Translations under genes and position numbers: made by a program
The notes under the pieces: model-generated
Database searches by the model: none
The model's input: the letters and a program-made list of their open reading frames with translations, nothing else
What the model was told of the DNA's origin: nothing
Origin: Rahnella laticis
Lineage (GTDB): Bacteria; Pseudomonadota; Gammaproteobacteria; Enterobacterales; Enterobacteriaceae
Length of the DNA stretch: 64,000 nucleotides
NCBI RefSeq assembly: GCF_015644585.1
Contig: NZ_JADOBI010000004.1
Location: 186,001-250,000 of the forward strand
Direction: 5' to 3'
Part shown: piece by piece, positions 47,637-57,958 of the stretch
Layout: each line of letters opens with the position of its first letter
Numbering within the stretch: the stretch's first letter is position 1

Positions 47637-48884
47637 CTACGGTTTAAAATCTATCGGAGCATTTTTAAAGACTTCATAGACTGCTTCAGAAGGCGGTTTC
47701 GGGAACTTCGCCTGTCGGGCTGCGGCAAGCGCTGCCTGACAAAGTGCCGGATCCCCACCTTCCGCTGACACGCTGATAAGCGAGCCATCCGGGTTCATTT
47801 TAACGCGCAATGAACAGGTTTTACCCGCATACGATGACGCGTCATAGAATCTGCTCTCGATAGCCGCCTTTATCTGGCTGCCATAGTTAGCAATATCGGC
47901 ACCGGATGCACCCGCCTTTTTCTGCGTTCCTTTACCTGCCGGAGCAGAAGCCCCACCGCCCGTTGAACCTTTCGGCGCATTTTTAGAATCGGCCAGCCCG
48001 TCAAATAAGTTATTGGCGTCAGCAGATTCTTTTGCGGCAGCGGCAGCGGCCGCTTTCTTATCGGCTGCGGCTTTCTTGGCAGCTGCAGCCGCTTCAGCTT
48101 TCTTCTCAGCGGCTGCGGCGGCTTTCGCGTCCGCCGCAGCTTTGGCGTCTGCGTCAGCTTGCGCTTTTGCATCGGCGGCAGCCTGAGCTTTAGCCTCTGC
48201 GGCAGCTTGTTTCTTCGCCTCAGCAGCCGCTTCTTTCTTCGCGTCAGCCTCGGCCTGTTTTTTCGCGGCCGCTGCTGCGGCTTCAGCTTCAGCCTGTTTC
48301 TTCGCTTCGGCTGCGACTTTTTTCTGTGCATCAGCCTGCGCTTTTGCAGCTTCTTTCGCCGCATCGGCCTTAGCCTGAGCCGCTTCTTTTGCCGCTTCAG
48401 CTTTCGCCTGTGCAGCAGCAGCTTCGGCCTGCTTCTGTTGTTCTTTCGCCTGCTCAGCAGCCTGCTGCGCTTGTTTCTGTTGTTCAGCGGCTTGTTTCTG
48501 CTGCTGAGCCTGTTCCTGCGCCTGCTGCTTCGCATCTTCCTGTGCCTGAAGACGCTCTTTTTCAAGCTCTTTCAGACGTTGCTGTTCTGCGGCCTGTTTC
48601 TGCTGAAGCTCTTCAGCCTGTTGCTCTGATTTTTTCTGACGCGCTGCTGCAGCACGTTGGGAATCAGCCTGTTGCTGTTGCTGACGGTTGTACTGATCGA
48701 CCACAGCACTTGGATCAACCATTACGGCTGAGATATCGCTACCGCCGCCGCCACCGCTCATGCTGGTATCTTCGTCCAGCGATCCCCAAATCAACAGGGC
48801 TATAATGATGATATGCAGAACGACCGAAACAATAACGGCGCGTTTGAGCTTATCGTTTTGTTCAGTTGCAGTTGCCTTTACCAA
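47637..48884 (-). CDS. tolA: Cell envelope integrity protein TolA
   Basis: TolA spans the periplasm and transmits energy from TolQR to TolB-Pal. The 415-residue protein has an N-terminal membrane anchor (VSVVLHIIIIALLIWGSL). A very long helical domain II rich in Ala, Lys, Gln and Glu occupies about residues 60-290 (repeats such as AKADAAKEAAKAQAD). Domain III follows, ending ALAAARQAKFPKPPSEAVYE with a conserved Cys pair (KTCSLRVKM, ALCQAAL). The length is close to E. coli TolA. Confidence 0.96.
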   Translation of the reverse strand: MVKATATEQNDKLKRAVIVSVVLHIIIIALLIWGSLDEDTSMSGGGGGSDISAVMVDPSAVVDQYNRQQQQQADSQRAAAARQKKSEQQAEELQQKQAAEQQRLKELEKERLQAQEDAKQQAQEQAQQQKQAAEQQKQAQQAAEQAKEQQKQAEAAAAQAKAEAAKEAAQAKADAAKEAAKAQADAQKKVAAEAKKQAEAEAAAAAAKKQAEADAKKEAAAEAKKQAAAEAKAQAAADAKAQADADAKAAADAKAAAAAEKKAEAAAAAKKAAADKKAAAAAAAKESADANNLFDGLADSKNAPKGSTGGGASAPAGKGTQKKAGASGADIANYGSQIKAAIESRFYDASSYAGKTCSLRVKMNPDGSLISVSAEGGDPALCQAALAAARQAKFPKPPSEAVYEVFKNAPIDFKP

Positions 48885-48999
48885 AATAGATTTCCCAAGA
48901 CAGGATTACTAAAAACCCGGGATCCTGTAGCGCCTGACTTACTCTTTTAGCAAGCCAGGGAATGCCGGGTTTCAAATAAGTGTTACAAATTACCTATCC

Positions 49000-49431
49000 T
49001 CAGATAGGTTGTGTCATCAATCCGACTGACTTCACGCCAGCCTGATGCAGCATATTCAGCGCCTTGATGATTTCATCATAAGGCACATCTTTTGCGCCAC
49101 CGATCAGGAATACCGTCTTCGGATTGGCCTGAATACGGCTGGTCGCTTCTGCGATAACCTGTTGTTCAGGCAGTTGTTCCATACGCTGATGATCCACCAC
49201 AATGGTGTATTGACCAACGCCTGAAACTTCAACAATCACAGGCGGGTTATCATCGCTGGACACCGTTTTAGAATCCGTCGCATCAGGTAAGTCAACTTCC
49301 ACGCTCTGGGTAATAATCGGTGCTGTCGCCATAAAAATCAGTAACAGAACCAGCAGTACGTCCAGCAGCGGAACGATATTGATCTCCGACTTACCTTCGC
49401 GCCGGTTACGACGACCTCGTGAACGAGCCAT
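49000..49431 (-). CDS. tolR: Tol-Pal system protein TolR
   Basis: TolR forms the proton-driven motor with TolQ. The 143-residue ExbD-type protein has one membrane segment with the essential Asp in INIVPLLDVLLVLLLIFMAT, and a periplasmic domain containing VVIVEVSGVGQY-like strand sequence and FLIGGAKDVPYDEIIKALN. It follows tolQ by 11 bases. Confidence 0.97.
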   Translation of the reverse strand: MARSRGRRNRREGKSEINIVPLLDVLLVLLLIFMATAPIITQSVEVDLPDATDSKTVSSDDNPPVIVEVSGVGQYTIVVDHQRMEQLPEQQVIAEATSRIQANPKTVFLIGGAKDVPYDEIIKALNMLHQAGVKSVGLMTQPI

Positions 49432-49442
49432 ACTCTCCCCCT

Positions 49443-50132
49443 TTAGTTACTGCTGGTTTCGCGAGAGAAAGCCTGACGGTGCAGGATAGCCGTGAATTCT
49501 TCCATGAAGTTATCGTAGTTTTGCTCAAGCTTGTTCACGCGCTGGTTAAGGCGGTTGTACGCCATAACCGCCGGAATAGCGGCGAACAGACCAATCGCCG
49601 TAGCAATCAGTGCTTCTGCGATACCTGGAGCAACCATTTGCAGGGTCGCTTGTTTCACGGAACCTAAACCGATAAAGGCGTGCATGATCCCCCAGACCGT
49701 ACCGAATAAGCCGATATACGGGCTGATGGAACCGACGGTGCCAAGGAAAGGAATGTGTGTTTCAAGGGATTCGAGTTCACGGTTAAAGGAAATGCGCATT
49801 GCACGTGAAGACCCTTCAATCACCGCCTCTGGCGCGTGGCTGTTGGCACGATGTAAACGGGCGAATTCTTTAAAACCAGAATGGAAGATTTGCTCTGCCC
49901 CGCTCAGGGTTTCGCGACGGCCCTGGCTTTCCTGATACAGACGGGAAAGCTCAATACCGGACCAGAATTTATCTTCGAACGCTTCTGCCTCGCGGGTGGC
50001 GGCATTCAGCACTTTCGTGCGTTGAATGATGATCGCCCAGGACGCGATAGAAAAGCACACCAGGACAAGCATAATCAGCTTGACCAGGATGCTGGCCTTC
50101 AAAAATAAATCAAGAATGTTCATGTCAGTCAC
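49443..50132 (-). CDS. tolQ: Tol-Pal system protein TolQ
   Basis: TolQ is the polytopic ExbB-type stator subunit. The 229-residue protein has three membrane segments and the conserved [20 protein letters not shown] and [20 protein letters not shown]. The start is GTG at 50130-50132, the same arrangement as I recall for E. coli, and overlaps the ybgC stop by four bases (GTGA). Confidence 0.97.
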   Translation of the reverse strand: MTDMNILDLFLKASILVKLIMLVLVCFSIASWAIIIQRTKVLNAATREAEAFEDKFWSGIELSRLYQESQGRRETLSGAEQIFHSGFKEFARLHRANSHAPEAVIEGSSRAMRISFNRELESLETHIPFLGTVGSISPYIGLFGTVWGIMHAFIGLGSVKQATLQMVAPGIAEALIATAIGLFAAIPAVMAYNRLNQRVNKLEQNYDNFMEEFTAILHRQAFSRETSSN

Positions 50133-50533
50133 TGCTTAAACTCCGCGACAATAGACTTAGGAAGCGCTCGGGGCTTCATTTGGTGTGGATCAATGCATGC
50201 AATCAACACTTCTGCAGAACTCAGAAGGTTTCCATGCGAATCAAGAATTCGTTGTGCAAAAGTAAGAGAAGCTCCGCGAATGGACGTAATCTCACTCTGA
50301 ACATCCAGCAAGTCATCTAAGCGAGCTGGTGCAAAGTATTCGACCGTCATGCGGCGGACAGCAAAAGCGACGTGTTCTCCCAGCAACTGCTGCTGGTGAA
50401 AATTGCGTTGGCGCAACATCTCTGTGCGAGCCCTTTCAAAAAAGGCGACGTATCGGGCATGGTAGACCACACCTCCCGCGTCTGTGTCTTCGTAATAGAC
50501 ACGAACCGGCCATCGGAACAACGAATTACTCAC
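50129..50533 (-). CDS. ybgC: Acyl-CoA thioesterase YbgC
   Basis: YbgC is a hot-dog-fold thioesterase acting on short or malonyl-type acyl-CoA and linked to phospholipid synthesis. The 134-residue protein has the catalytic Asp segment [20 protein letters not shown] and ends [16 protein letters not shown], as in E. coli. The start is taken as GTG at 50531-50533 behind GGGA, giving [16 protein letters not shown]; a start 14 codons earlier has no family support. First gene of the tol-pal operon. Confidence 0.93.
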   Translation of the reverse strand: MSNSLFRWPVRVYYEDTDAGGVVYHARYVAFFERARTEMLRQRNFHQQQLLGEHVAFAVRRMTVEYFAPARLDDLLDVQSEITSIRGASLTFAQRILDSHGNLLSSAEVLIACIDPHQMKPRALPKSIVAEFKQ

Positions 50534-50613
50534 TCTACATCCCGTAATGCAATTTGACGGCACTACTATACGCAAGAGAATTGGGGTTGGGAATGGGTTG
50601 CAATGCCGGAACG

Positions 50614-50641
50614 AAAATAATTATGGGCCGGAGCGGCCCAT
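50614..50641 (-). terminator. Terminator of the cyd operon
   Basis: On the minus strand ATGGGCCGctcCGGCCCAT is followed by AATTATTTT, about 45 bases after the ybgE stop. Confidence 0.7.
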
Positions 50642-50684
50642 AGGAAGATTACTGTAAATCTGTGTATTTTTAAGACGATAAAAG

Positions 50685-50978
50685 TCAGCTGAAGAAGTAA
50701 AACAGACCCGCAGCCAGTGCGATCATCGCCAGTAACGGTGAAAAAAATGATTTCCACACCGAATTTTTCGGACGAAAACCCAGACCGTGAATAACACCGC
50801 TACAAACAGCCCATATCAGAATGAGCCCGTGCCACACTTCCAGCTGGCTGGTCGACGAGGCAAACATGCCCGGTTTCCAGAAAACACAACCGGCAAGCAG
50901 CAGCGACATCACAAGGGAAAGGGCCCGCAAGGGGCCCTTGTCTGTGATGGCGTAAACTTTATCCGCGATCACACTCAT
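50685..50978 (-). CDS. ybgE: Cyd operon protein YbgE
   Basis: The 97-residue inner-membrane protein has three probable membrane segments (LSLVMSLLLAGCVFW, VWHGLILIWAVCSGVIHGLGF, FSPLLAMIALAAGLFYFF). YbgE is encoded with cytochrome bd in many Enterobacterales; its role is not clear. It begins two bases after the cydX stop. Confidence 0.9.
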   Translation of the reverse strand: MSVIADKVYAITDKGPLRALSLVMSLLLAGCVFWKPGMFASSTSQLEVWHGLILIWAVCSGVIHGLGFRPKNSVWKSFFSPLLAMIALAAGLFYFFS

Positions 50979-50980
50979 CG

Positions 50981-51094
50981 TTACTTCTCTTCTTTTGCAG
51001 CTTTGTTGGCTTCGCTGTGCTCAAGTGCCAGCGCGGTCATGATACCAAACGAGCAAGCCAGCAAGGTGCCGAGGATCCAGGCAAAATACCACAT
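50981..51094 (-). CDS. cydX: Cytochrome bd small subunit CydX
   Basis: The 37-residue protein reads MWYFAWILGTLLACSFGIMT followed by ALALEHSEANKAAKEEK. It has one membrane helix and the conserved Trp-Tyr start of CydX (YbgT), which stabilises the bd-I oxidase. AAGGAG precedes the ATG at 51092-51094. It lies 10 bases after cydB. Confidence 0.96.
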   Translation of the reverse strand: MWYFAWILGTLLACSFGIMTALALEHSEANKAAKEEK

Positions 51095-51104
51095 GGTTTT
51101 CTCC

Positions 51105-52244
51105 TTAATACAGCGAATGCTTGTTGTTCTCGATGTACGCTTTATCGAGGCGACCGAACATCTTGTAATACGCCCATGAGGTGTAAATCAGGATGATTGG
51201 CACAAAGATACACGCCACAACGGTCATCACTCTCAACGTCAGTAAGGTAGACGTTGCATCCCACATGGTCAGGCTGACGTTAGGATCAGTGATTGACGGC
51301 ATGACGAACGGGAACATAGTGATACCGGCCGTCAGGATCACACAGGCGATAGTCAGTGAGTTACTGACGAAAGCCAGCGCCGCTTTATTCAAACGGGAGA
51401 ACAGGATTGTCAGCAGCGGCAGAATCACACCCAGTGCAGGGATAGCCCACAAAGCGGGGATCTTGTTGAAGTTAGCCAGCCATGCGCCCGCTTCATGAGA
51501 AACCGTTTTGTGCAGCGGATTTGACGGGCCCGCGTGATCCAGTACGGAAGTCACGGTGAAGCCATCAATCCCTTTAACCAGCCAGATACCCGCCAGAAGG
51601 AAGCAAACCATCATGATCAGCGCAGAAATCTGCGAGGCATTACGGGTACGCAGATGCAGTTCGCCGACAGTACGCATTTGCAGATACGTTGCGCCCTGTG
51701 TAATCAGCATGGTCAGGCTGACCAGACCGGCCAGAATACCAAACGGATTCAGCAGCTGAATCAGGTTACCGGTATAGAACAGGCGCAGGTCGGTATCAAT
51801 GTGGAACGGCACGCCCTGTAACAGGTTACCGAAGGCCACACCAAAGACCAGCGATGGCACGAAGCTACCAATGAAGATGCCCCAGTCCCACATTCCGCGC
51901 CAGCGCGCGTTATCGAGTTTTGAACGGTAATCAAAGCCCAGCGGACGGAAGAACAATGCACACAGCACCAGAACCATCGCCGCATAAAAACCCGAGAACG
52001 CTGCTGCATAAACCATCGGCCACGCAGCAAATAACGCACCACCGGCAGTGATCAGCCAGACCTGGTTGCCGTCCCAGTGCGGGGCGATCGCATTGATCAT
52101 GATCCGGCGGTCGGTATCGGTTTTACCGATGATCCGCACCAGAATCCCCACACCCATATCAAATCCATCGGTGACCGCGAAGCCGATAAACAGCACGCCA
52201 ATCAGCGCCCACCAGATGAACCGTAAACTTTCATAATCGAACAT
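51105..52244 (-). CDS. cydB: Cytochrome bd-I ubiquinol oxidase subunit II
   Basis: CydB is the second large subunit of the quinol oxidase that serves at low oxygen. The 379-residue protein has about nine membrane segments. It matches E. coli CydB at MFDYESLRFIWWALIGVLFI, GFAVTDGFDMGVG and IAPHWDGNQVWLITAGGALF. It follows cydA by 15 bases. Confidence 0.97.
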   Translation of the reverse strand: MFDYESLRFIWWALIGVLFIGFAVTDGFDMGVGILVRIIGKTDTDRRIMINAIAPHWDGNQVWLITAGGALFAAWPMVYAAAFSGFYAAMVLVLCALFFRPLGFDYRSKLDNARWRGMWDWGIFIGSFVPSLVFGVAFGNLLQGVPFHIDTDLRLFYTGNLIQLLNPFGILAGLVSLTMLITQGATYLQMRTVGELHLRTRNASQISALIMMVCFLLAGIWLVKGIDGFTVTSVLDHAGPSNPLHKTVSHEAGAWLANFNKIPALWAIPALGVILPLLTILFSRLNKAALAFVSNSLTIACVILTAGITMFPFVMPSITDPNVSLTMWDATSTLLTLRVMTVVACIFVPIILIYTSWAYYKMFGRLDKAYIENNKHSLY

Positions 52245-52259
52245 AGTCGGACTCCCTAA

Positions 52260-53828
52260 TTACTGAGCTTGCTCAAGCGGGGCTGAAGGTTTTTCAAAAT
52301 GATAGCGCCCTGTTTTCAGGCTGCTTGGCCCGAGGCGTACATATTTGAACATCAGGAACATCTCAGCGACCAGGAACAGGGTGTACAAGCCGCAGATCAG
52401 GATCATTGATGACAGCACATCACCGACCGTCAATGAGGAGTGCGCAATGGCCGTTGGTAAGACTTCACCAATCGCCCACGGCTGACGGCCGTATTCCGCA
52501 ACGAACCAGCCAGACTCAACCGCAATCCATGGCAATGGCAGGCCAAACAACACGGCGCGATGCAGCCAGCGTTTTTCGCCAATTTTGCCGCGAACCACTG
52601 CGAAGAATGACAGACCAATCAGAACCAGCATCAGGATGCCGCAGGCAACCATGATACGGAATGCGAAGTACAGAGGCAGAACGCGCGGAATAGAATCTTT
52701 CGTCGCTTTCTGGATTTGTGCGTCAGTCGCATCGGTCACTTTGTCGGTATAGCGTTTCAGCAACATACCGTAGCCCAAGTCTTGCTTGGTTTTTTCAAAG
52801 TCACTGCGAACGGTTGGATCGGTATTCCCTGCGCGTAACTCTTCCAGCAGGTTGTACGCTTTCATCCCGTTACGGATACGTACTTCATGTTGCGCCATCA
52901 GGTCTCTCAGACCGGTGACCGGCGTATCCACAGAACGCGTTGCAATCAGGCCGAGGAGATAAGGGATCTGAATGGAGTATTCATTTTCCATTTTGTCCTG
53001 ATTTGGCAGGCCGAACAGCGTGAAGCTGGCCGGTGCAGGTTGGGTATCCCACTCTGCTTCGATTGCCGCCAGTTTGGTTTTCTGTACGTCACCCATTTCG
53101 TAACCGGATTCATCACCCAGCACGATAACAGACAGTACAGCCGCCAGACCGAAGCTTGCCGCGATTGCAAAAGAGCGTTTTGCAAAGCCCACATCGCGAC
53201 CTTTCAGCAGGTAGTAAGAGCTGATAGCCAGAACGAACATCGCACCTGTCACATAACCGGATGCAACGGTGTGTACGAATTTAACCTGCGCAACCGGGTT
53301 CAGAACCAGCTCGGAGAAGCTGACCATTTCCATGCGCATGGTTTCGTAGTTGAAGGTTGAAGCAATCGGGTTTTGCATCCAGCCGTTCGCCACCAGGATC
53401 CACAAAGCAGACAGGTTTGAGCCGAGGGCAACAAACCAGGTCACCGCCATGTGCTGAACTTTAGACAGGCGATCCCAACCGAAGAAGAAGAGGCCGACTA
53501 ATGTTGATTCCAGGAAGAACGCCATCAAACCTTCAATCGCCAGAGGCGCACCGAAGATATCACCGACGTAATGTGAGAAATATGACCAGTTAGTCCCGAA
53601 CTGGAATTCCATGGTTAAACCGGTAGCAACGCCAATTGCAAAGTTAATTGCAAAAAGTTTGCCCCAGAATTTGGTCATATCTTTATAGATTTGTTTGCCG
53701 GAAAGCACATACACCGTTTCCATAATTGCCAGTATAAACGCCATACCCAGCGTTAATGGGACAAATAGGAAATGGTACATGGCTGTTAAAGCAAACTGTA
53801 AACGCGACAGTTCAACGATATCAAACAT
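52260..53828 (-). CDS. cydA: Cytochrome bd-I ubiquinol oxidase subunit I
   Basis: CydA carries the three hemes of the oxidase. The 522-residue protein has heme-ligand His19 in [15 protein letters not shown], the second ligand His in [14 protein letters not shown], and the GRQPW motif in [17 protein letters not shown]. The Q-loop region has long charged segments around residues 250-380. ATG at 53826-53828, preceded by AAGGGG, gives the E. coli start [16 protein letters not shown]; the frame remains open 24 codons upstream without support. Confidence 0.97.
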   Translation of the reverse strand: MFDIVELSRLQFALTAMYHFLFVPLTLGMAFILAIMETVYVLSGKQIYKDMTKFWGKLFAINFAIGVATGLTMEFQFGTNWSYFSHYVGDIFGAPLAIEGLMAFFLESTLVGLFFFGWDRLSKVQHMAVTWFVALGSNLSALWILVANGWMQNPIASTFNYETMRMEMVSFSELVLNPVAQVKFVHTVASGYVTGAMFVLAISSYYLLKGRDVGFAKRSFAIAASFGLAAVLSVIVLGDESGYEMGDVQKTKLAAIEAEWDTQPAPASFTLFGLPNQDKMENEYSIQIPYLLGLIATRSVDTPVTGLRDLMAQHEVRIRNGMKAYNLLEELRAGNTDPTVRSDFEKTKQDLGYGMLLKRYTDKVTDATDAQIQKATKDSIPRVLPLYFAFRIMVACGILMLVLIGLSFFAVVRGKIGEKRWLHRAVLFGLPLPWIAVESGWFVAEYGRQPWAIGEVLPTAIAHSSLTVGDVLSSMILICGLYTLFLVAEMFLMFKYVRLGPSSLKTGRYHFEKPSAPLEQAQ

Positions 53829-54548
53829 CTTGACCCCTTGCTCCTCGGAGGAAGACCCCAAATTGCGATCTTTGACGAACCGGTTGCCGGAACGCCTCAT
53901 GACTACCAGTATTCAAATGTGTGTAGAACAGAAATGCAGAGTTCAGCTGAGTGAAGCCGTTCAAGGCATTCTGATACCCGGAAAAGACACGACCAGCGAG
54001 CCTCTAAGAGGCTGATGAACGGGAAAATCTCGGGGAAAAGTAAACATACAAAAAACTGATGTTACAGGACCATTATGTTACGCCAGTAATCCCACACATT
54101 AAATAGGTTTTTTAGTGACCCAAAGCGGATTTCCGCGTACAGGTCAATTTAACGACAAAACAGTACAGATCGTCGTAATTGATCTGACGCAATTTAAGCC
54201 TATCTCATTGTTTATTTCTATAATATCTACATCAATTTCTGAAAAAACATTTCAGGATGTTAACCGTTGGTTTCACTGATCTTTAATGGTGTATTTATTG
54301 TTAATTTGTTGTGTTTTTATGGTTGTGCTAAATATCTAAATCGCTACCTTTTAAAACCCATTTATTAACTTTTTATTTCCAATGAACCTATCGTGCTCTG
54401 TTAATAAATATAGCTCATATCGGCGATTGTTAAATATTTAGCTTAAAAATAAAAAAGGCCACCCGAAGGTGGCCAACATGTCGAATCGTAGAGTCATATG
54501 AAATGACTCAGTTCGCGCCGGAACATGGCACAGCGCGACGGGCAATAC
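53829..54548. other. cydA promoter and leader region and sucD 3' region
   Basis: This 720-base interval has no convincing gene. The part from about 54060 to 54440 is AT-rich and must contain the cydA promoters. TTGAT-N4-CGCAA at 54179-54192 is an imperfect Fnr-like site. TTGTTAATTTGTTG near 54298-54311 is an ArcA-like direct repeat. E. coli cydA is controlled by both ArcA and Fnr; the sites here are only candidates. The right end is the sucD 3' untranslated region and terminator. Confidence 0.5.
54445..54474 (-). terminator. Terminator of the sdh-suc operon
   Basis: On the minus strand GGCCACCttcgGGTGGCC is followed by TTTTTTATTTTT, about 75 bases after the sucD stop. Confidence 0.9.
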
Positions 54549-55421
54549 TTACTGTGGCAGAACAGATTTCACGGCTTCGCCGATATCGGCCAGGCTGCGA
54601 ACAGTCTTCACGCCTGCAGCTTCCAGTGCAGCAAACTTCTCGTCAGCCGTACCTTTACCACCGGCAATGATGGCGCCTGCGTGGCCCATACGTTTGCCTT
54701 TTGGCGCAGTCACACCGGCGATGTAGCCCACAACCGGTTTGGTCACGTGTGCCTGAATATAAGCCGCCGCTTCTTCTTCCGCGTTACCACCGATCTCACC
54801 GATCATCACGATCACTTCGGTCTGCGGATCTTCCTGGAACAGCTTCAGGATATCGATGAAGTTAGAGCCAGGGATCGGGTCGCCGCCGATACCGACACAG
54901 GTAGACTGGCCGTAGCCGTAATCTGTAGTCTGTTTAACCGCTTCATACGTCAGCGTACCCGAGCGGGAAACGATACCCACTTTGCCCGGCAGGTGAATGT
55001 GGCCCGGCATGATGCCGATTTTACATTCGCCCGGGGTGATCACGCCCGGGCAGTTTGGCCCGATCATGACCGCATCGCTCTGATCCAGTTTCACTTTAAC
55101 CACCAGCATATCCAGCGTCGGGATACCTTCAGTGATACAAATGATCAGCTTGATGCCTGCATCCAGCGCTTCCAGAATGGAATCTTTGCAGAATGGTGCG
55201 GGAACATAAATGACAGACGCCGTCGCGCCGGTGGTCTCAACCGCTTCGCGAACGGTGTTGAACACTGGCAGACCCAGATGTTCAGTGCCGCCTTTGCCTG
55301 GCGTTACGCCGCCAACCATTTTTGTGCCGTAAGCGATGGCTTGTTCGGAGTGGAAAGTCCCCTGGCTACCGGTGAAACCCTGGCAGATAACTTTGGTGTT
55401 CTTGTTGATTAAAATCGACAT
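54549..55421 (-). CDS. sucD: Succinyl-CoA synthetase subunit alpha
   Basis: SucD carries the phosphohistidine of succinyl-CoA synthetase in the TCA cycle. The 290-residue protein has the CoA-binding start [40 protein letters not shown], and the active-site His in [17 protein letters not shown]. The start overlaps the sucC stop by one base (TAATG). Last gene of sdh-suc. Confidence 0.98.
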   Translation of the reverse strand: MSILINKNTKVICQGFTGSQGTFHSEQAIAYGTKMVGGVTPGKGGTEHLGLPVFNTVREAVETTGATASVIYVPAPFCKDSILEALDAGIKLIICITEGIPTLDMLVVKVKLDQSDAVMIGPNCPGVITPGECKIGIMPGHIHLPGKVGIVSRSGTLTYEAVKQTTDYGYGQSTCVGIGGDPIPGSNFIDILKLFQEDPQTEVIVMIGEIGGNAEEEAAAYIQAHVTKPVVGYIAGVTAPKGKRMGHAGAIIAGGKGTADEKFAALEAAGVKTVRSLADIGEAVKSVLPQ

Positions 55422-56587
55422 TATTTCCCCTCCACTGCCGCGACAACTTGTTGAGCCGCATTCGTCAGGCTGGTCGCTGCAATGATGTTCAAACCGCTGT
55501 CTGCCAGTTTTTTGGCACCCAGCTCGGCATTGTTACCTTCAAGACGCACCACAACCGGTACGCTGACGCCCACTTCTTCCACCGCACCGATGATACCGTC
55601 GGCGATCAGGTCGCAACGTACGATACCGCCGAAGATGTTTACGAAGACGGCTTTCACTTTTTCATCAGACAGGATGATTTTGAAGGCTTCTGTTACGCGT
55701 TCTTTGGTCGCACCGCCGCCAACATCCAGGAAGTTAGCCGGTTCACCACCGTGCAGTTTCACGATGTCCATGGTACCCATTGCCAGACCGGCACCGTTCA
55801 CCATGCAACCGATGTTGCCGTCGAGCGCAACGTAGTTCAGTTCCCACTGCGCTGCCTGAGATTCGCGGGCATCTTCCTGGCTGTAATCGCGCATTTCACG
55901 CAATTCTGGCTGACGGAACAATGCGTTGCCGTCTGCGCCCAGTTTGCCGTCGAGGCAGATCAGGTCGCCTGCGGTAGTCACCACCAGCGGGTTGATTTCG
56001 ATCAGCGCCAGATCGCGCTCAAGGAAGATGTTGGCCAGACCCATGAAGATCTTGGTGAACTGCTGAACCTGCTTACCGGTCAGACCCAGTTTGAATGCCA
56101 GTTCACGGCCCTGATAAGGCTGCGGACCTGCCAGCGGATCCAGTGCAACTTTGTGGATCAGGTGTGGCGTTTCTTCAGCCACTTTCTCGATTTCCACGCC
56201 GCCTTCAGTAGACGCCATGAACACCACGCGGCGTGAGCTGCGGTCTACCACAGCGCCAAGGTACAATTCTTTGTCGATGTCTGTCGCGGATTCAACCAGG
56301 ATCTGGTTAACCGGCTGACCCAGTGCGTCTGTCTGGTAAGTCACCAGACGTTTACCCAGCCAGTGTTCAGCGAAAGCACGAATTTCTTCTTTGCTTTTCA
56401 CGACTTTCACGCCGCCCGCTTTACCGCGGCCACCGGCATGAACCTGACATTTTACCACCCACGGACCGGCACCGATTTTCGATGCAGCCTCTTCCGCTTC
56501 ACGCGGCGTGGAACAGGCGAAGCCCGTTGGTGCTGGCAGGCCGTAGCGCAGGAACAGCTGTTTCGCCTGATACTCGTGTAAATTCAT
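55421..56587 (-). CDS. sucC: Succinyl-CoA synthetase subunit beta
   Basis: SucC is the ATP-grasp, nucleotide-binding subunit. The 388-residue protein starts [20 protein letters not shown] and has [28 protein letters not shown] and [17 protein letters not shown]. The length is the same as E. coli. It is separated from sucB by 96 bases. Confidence 0.98.
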   Translation of the reverse strand: MNLHEYQAKQLFLRYGLPAPTGFACSTPREAEEAASKIGAGPWVVKCQVHAGGRGKAGGVKVVKSKEEIRAFAEHWLGKRLVTYQTDALGQPVNQILVESATDIDKELYLGAVVDRSSRRVVFMASTEGGVEIEKVAEETPHLIHKVALDPLAGPQPYQGRELAFKLGLTGKQVQQFTKIFMGLANIFLERDLALIEINPLVVTTAGDLICLDGKLGADGNALFRQPELREMRDYSQEDARESQAAQWELNYVALDGNIGCMVNGAGLAMGTMDIVKLHGGEPANFLDVGGGATKERVTEAFKIILSDEKVKAVFVNIFGGIVRCDLIADGIIGAVEEVGVSVPVVVRLEGNNAELGAKKLADSGLNIIAATSLTNAAQQVVAAVEGK

Positions 56588-56683
56588 GATGTTCTATCCA
56601 TTCTTTAGTAGGAAGGCTTATCAGGGCACAGCGGGCTGTGCCACAGATTTTTACGATCTCTATTTCTTTCGTTCTGCCGGGGA

Positions 56684-57913
56684 CTAAACGTCCAGCAGCA
56701 GACGAGCCGGATCTTCCAGCATTTCTTTAATGGTCACCAGGAAGCCGACAGATTCGCGGCCATCAACCAGACGGTGATCGTAGGACAGTGCCAGATACAT
56801 CATTGGCAAGATCACAACCTGACCGTTCACCGCCATCGGACGATCTTTAATGGCATGCATGCCCAGAATCGCACTCTGCGGTGGGTTGATAATCGGGGTC
56901 GACATCAGTGAGCCGAAGACGCCGCCGTTGGTCACCGTAAAGTTACCGCCGGTCAGCTCTTCCACTTTCAGTTTGCCGTCACGGCCTTTGATCGCCAGCT
57001 CTTTGATTTGCTTTTCGATGTCAGCCATACCCAGCGTATCCACATCGCGCAGAACCGGCGTTACCAGGCCGCGAGGCGTAGAAACGGCGATGCTCACGTC
57101 GAAGTAGTTGTGGTAAACCACATCTTCGCCATCAATAGAGGCGTTCACTTCCGGGTAACGTTTCAGCGCTTCAACCACGGCTTTCAGATAGAAAGACATG
57201 AAGCCAAGGCGTACACCGTGACGTTTTTCGAAACCATCACCGTACTGCTTACGCAGATCCATGATTGGCTTCATGTTGATTTCGTTGAAGGTTGTCAGCA
57301 TTGCGGTGCTGTTTTTCGCTTCAAGAAGACGCTCAGCAACACGCTTACGCAGACGGGTCATCGGCACGCGTTTTTCGCTGCGTGAACCCAGAGCCGGTGC
57401 AGCACTGGTCGCGGCAGGAGCCGCTGCTGGTGCAGCCGCAGGTTTCGCGTCTTTGGCTTTCGCCAGGTGTTGCTCGACATCTTCACGGGTCAGACGACCA
57501 CCGACACCGCTGCCTTTGATCGCGTTGGCATCCAGAGAATGCTCGGCAATCAGACGGCGGATTGCCGGGCTGAGTGCGTCGTTGCTTTCTTCTTCCAGAG
57601 CGGCGGTATGGCGTGCAGCAGGAGTCGCTTCTTTATCGGAGCTTTTCTCAGTGCTTGGCTTGCCGGAGCTGTTACCCGGACGAATGCGCGCCAGAATCTG
57701 ACGGGAAATGACCGTTGCGCCTTCATCTTCGATAATGCTGTCCAGAATACCGGCTTCACTTGCCGGCACTTCCAGAACCACTTTATCGGTTTCAATTTCT
57801 ACCAGTACATCGTCACGCTCAACGCTGTCGCCCGGTTTTTTATGCCAGGTTGCAACCGTCGCATCTGCCACGGATTCAGGAAGGTCAGGGACCAGAATAT
57901 CTACGCTACTCAT
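56684..57913 (-). CDS. sucB: Dihydrolipoyllysine succinyltransferase (E2 of 2-oxoglutarate dehydrogenase)
   Basis: SucB is the core acyltransferase of the 2-oxoglutarate dehydrogenase complex. The 409-residue protein has an N-terminal lipoyl domain with lipoylated Lys44 in [18 protein letters not shown] peripheral-subunit-binding domain follows ([20 protein letters not shown]), then an Ala/Pro linker and the catalytic domain ending in [17 protein letters not shown]. It follows sucA by 45 bases. Confidence 0.98.
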   Translation of the reverse strand: MSSVDILVPDLPESVADATVATWHKKPGDSVERDDVLVEIETDKVVLEVPASEAGILDSIIEDEGATVISRQILARIRPGNSSGKPSTEKSSDKEATPAARHTAALEEESNDALSPAIRRLIAEHSLDANAIKGSGVGGRLTREDVEQHLAKAKDAKPAAAPAAAPAATSAAPALGSRSEKRVPMTRLRKRVAERLLEAKNSTAMLTTFNEINMKPIMDLRKQYGDGFEKRHGVRLGFMSFYLKAVVEALKRYPEVNASIDGEDVVYHNYFDVSIAVSTPRGLVTPVLRDVDTLGMADIEKQIKELAIKGRDGKLKVEELTGGNFTVTNGGVFGSLMSTPIINPPQSAILGMHAIKDRPMAVNGQVVILPMMYLALSYDHRLVDGRESVGFLVTIKEMLEDPARLLLDV

Positions 57914-57958
57914 TATAAATCCTTCTTATGTTCCATAGTGTTAACTCACGCCAACGCG

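Noticed and set aside
48159-48629. Long open frames opposite tolA on the plus strand
   Set aside because: They are antisense shadows of the Ala/Lys/Gln-rich TolA repeat region; the translated products are low-complexity and lack any family motif.
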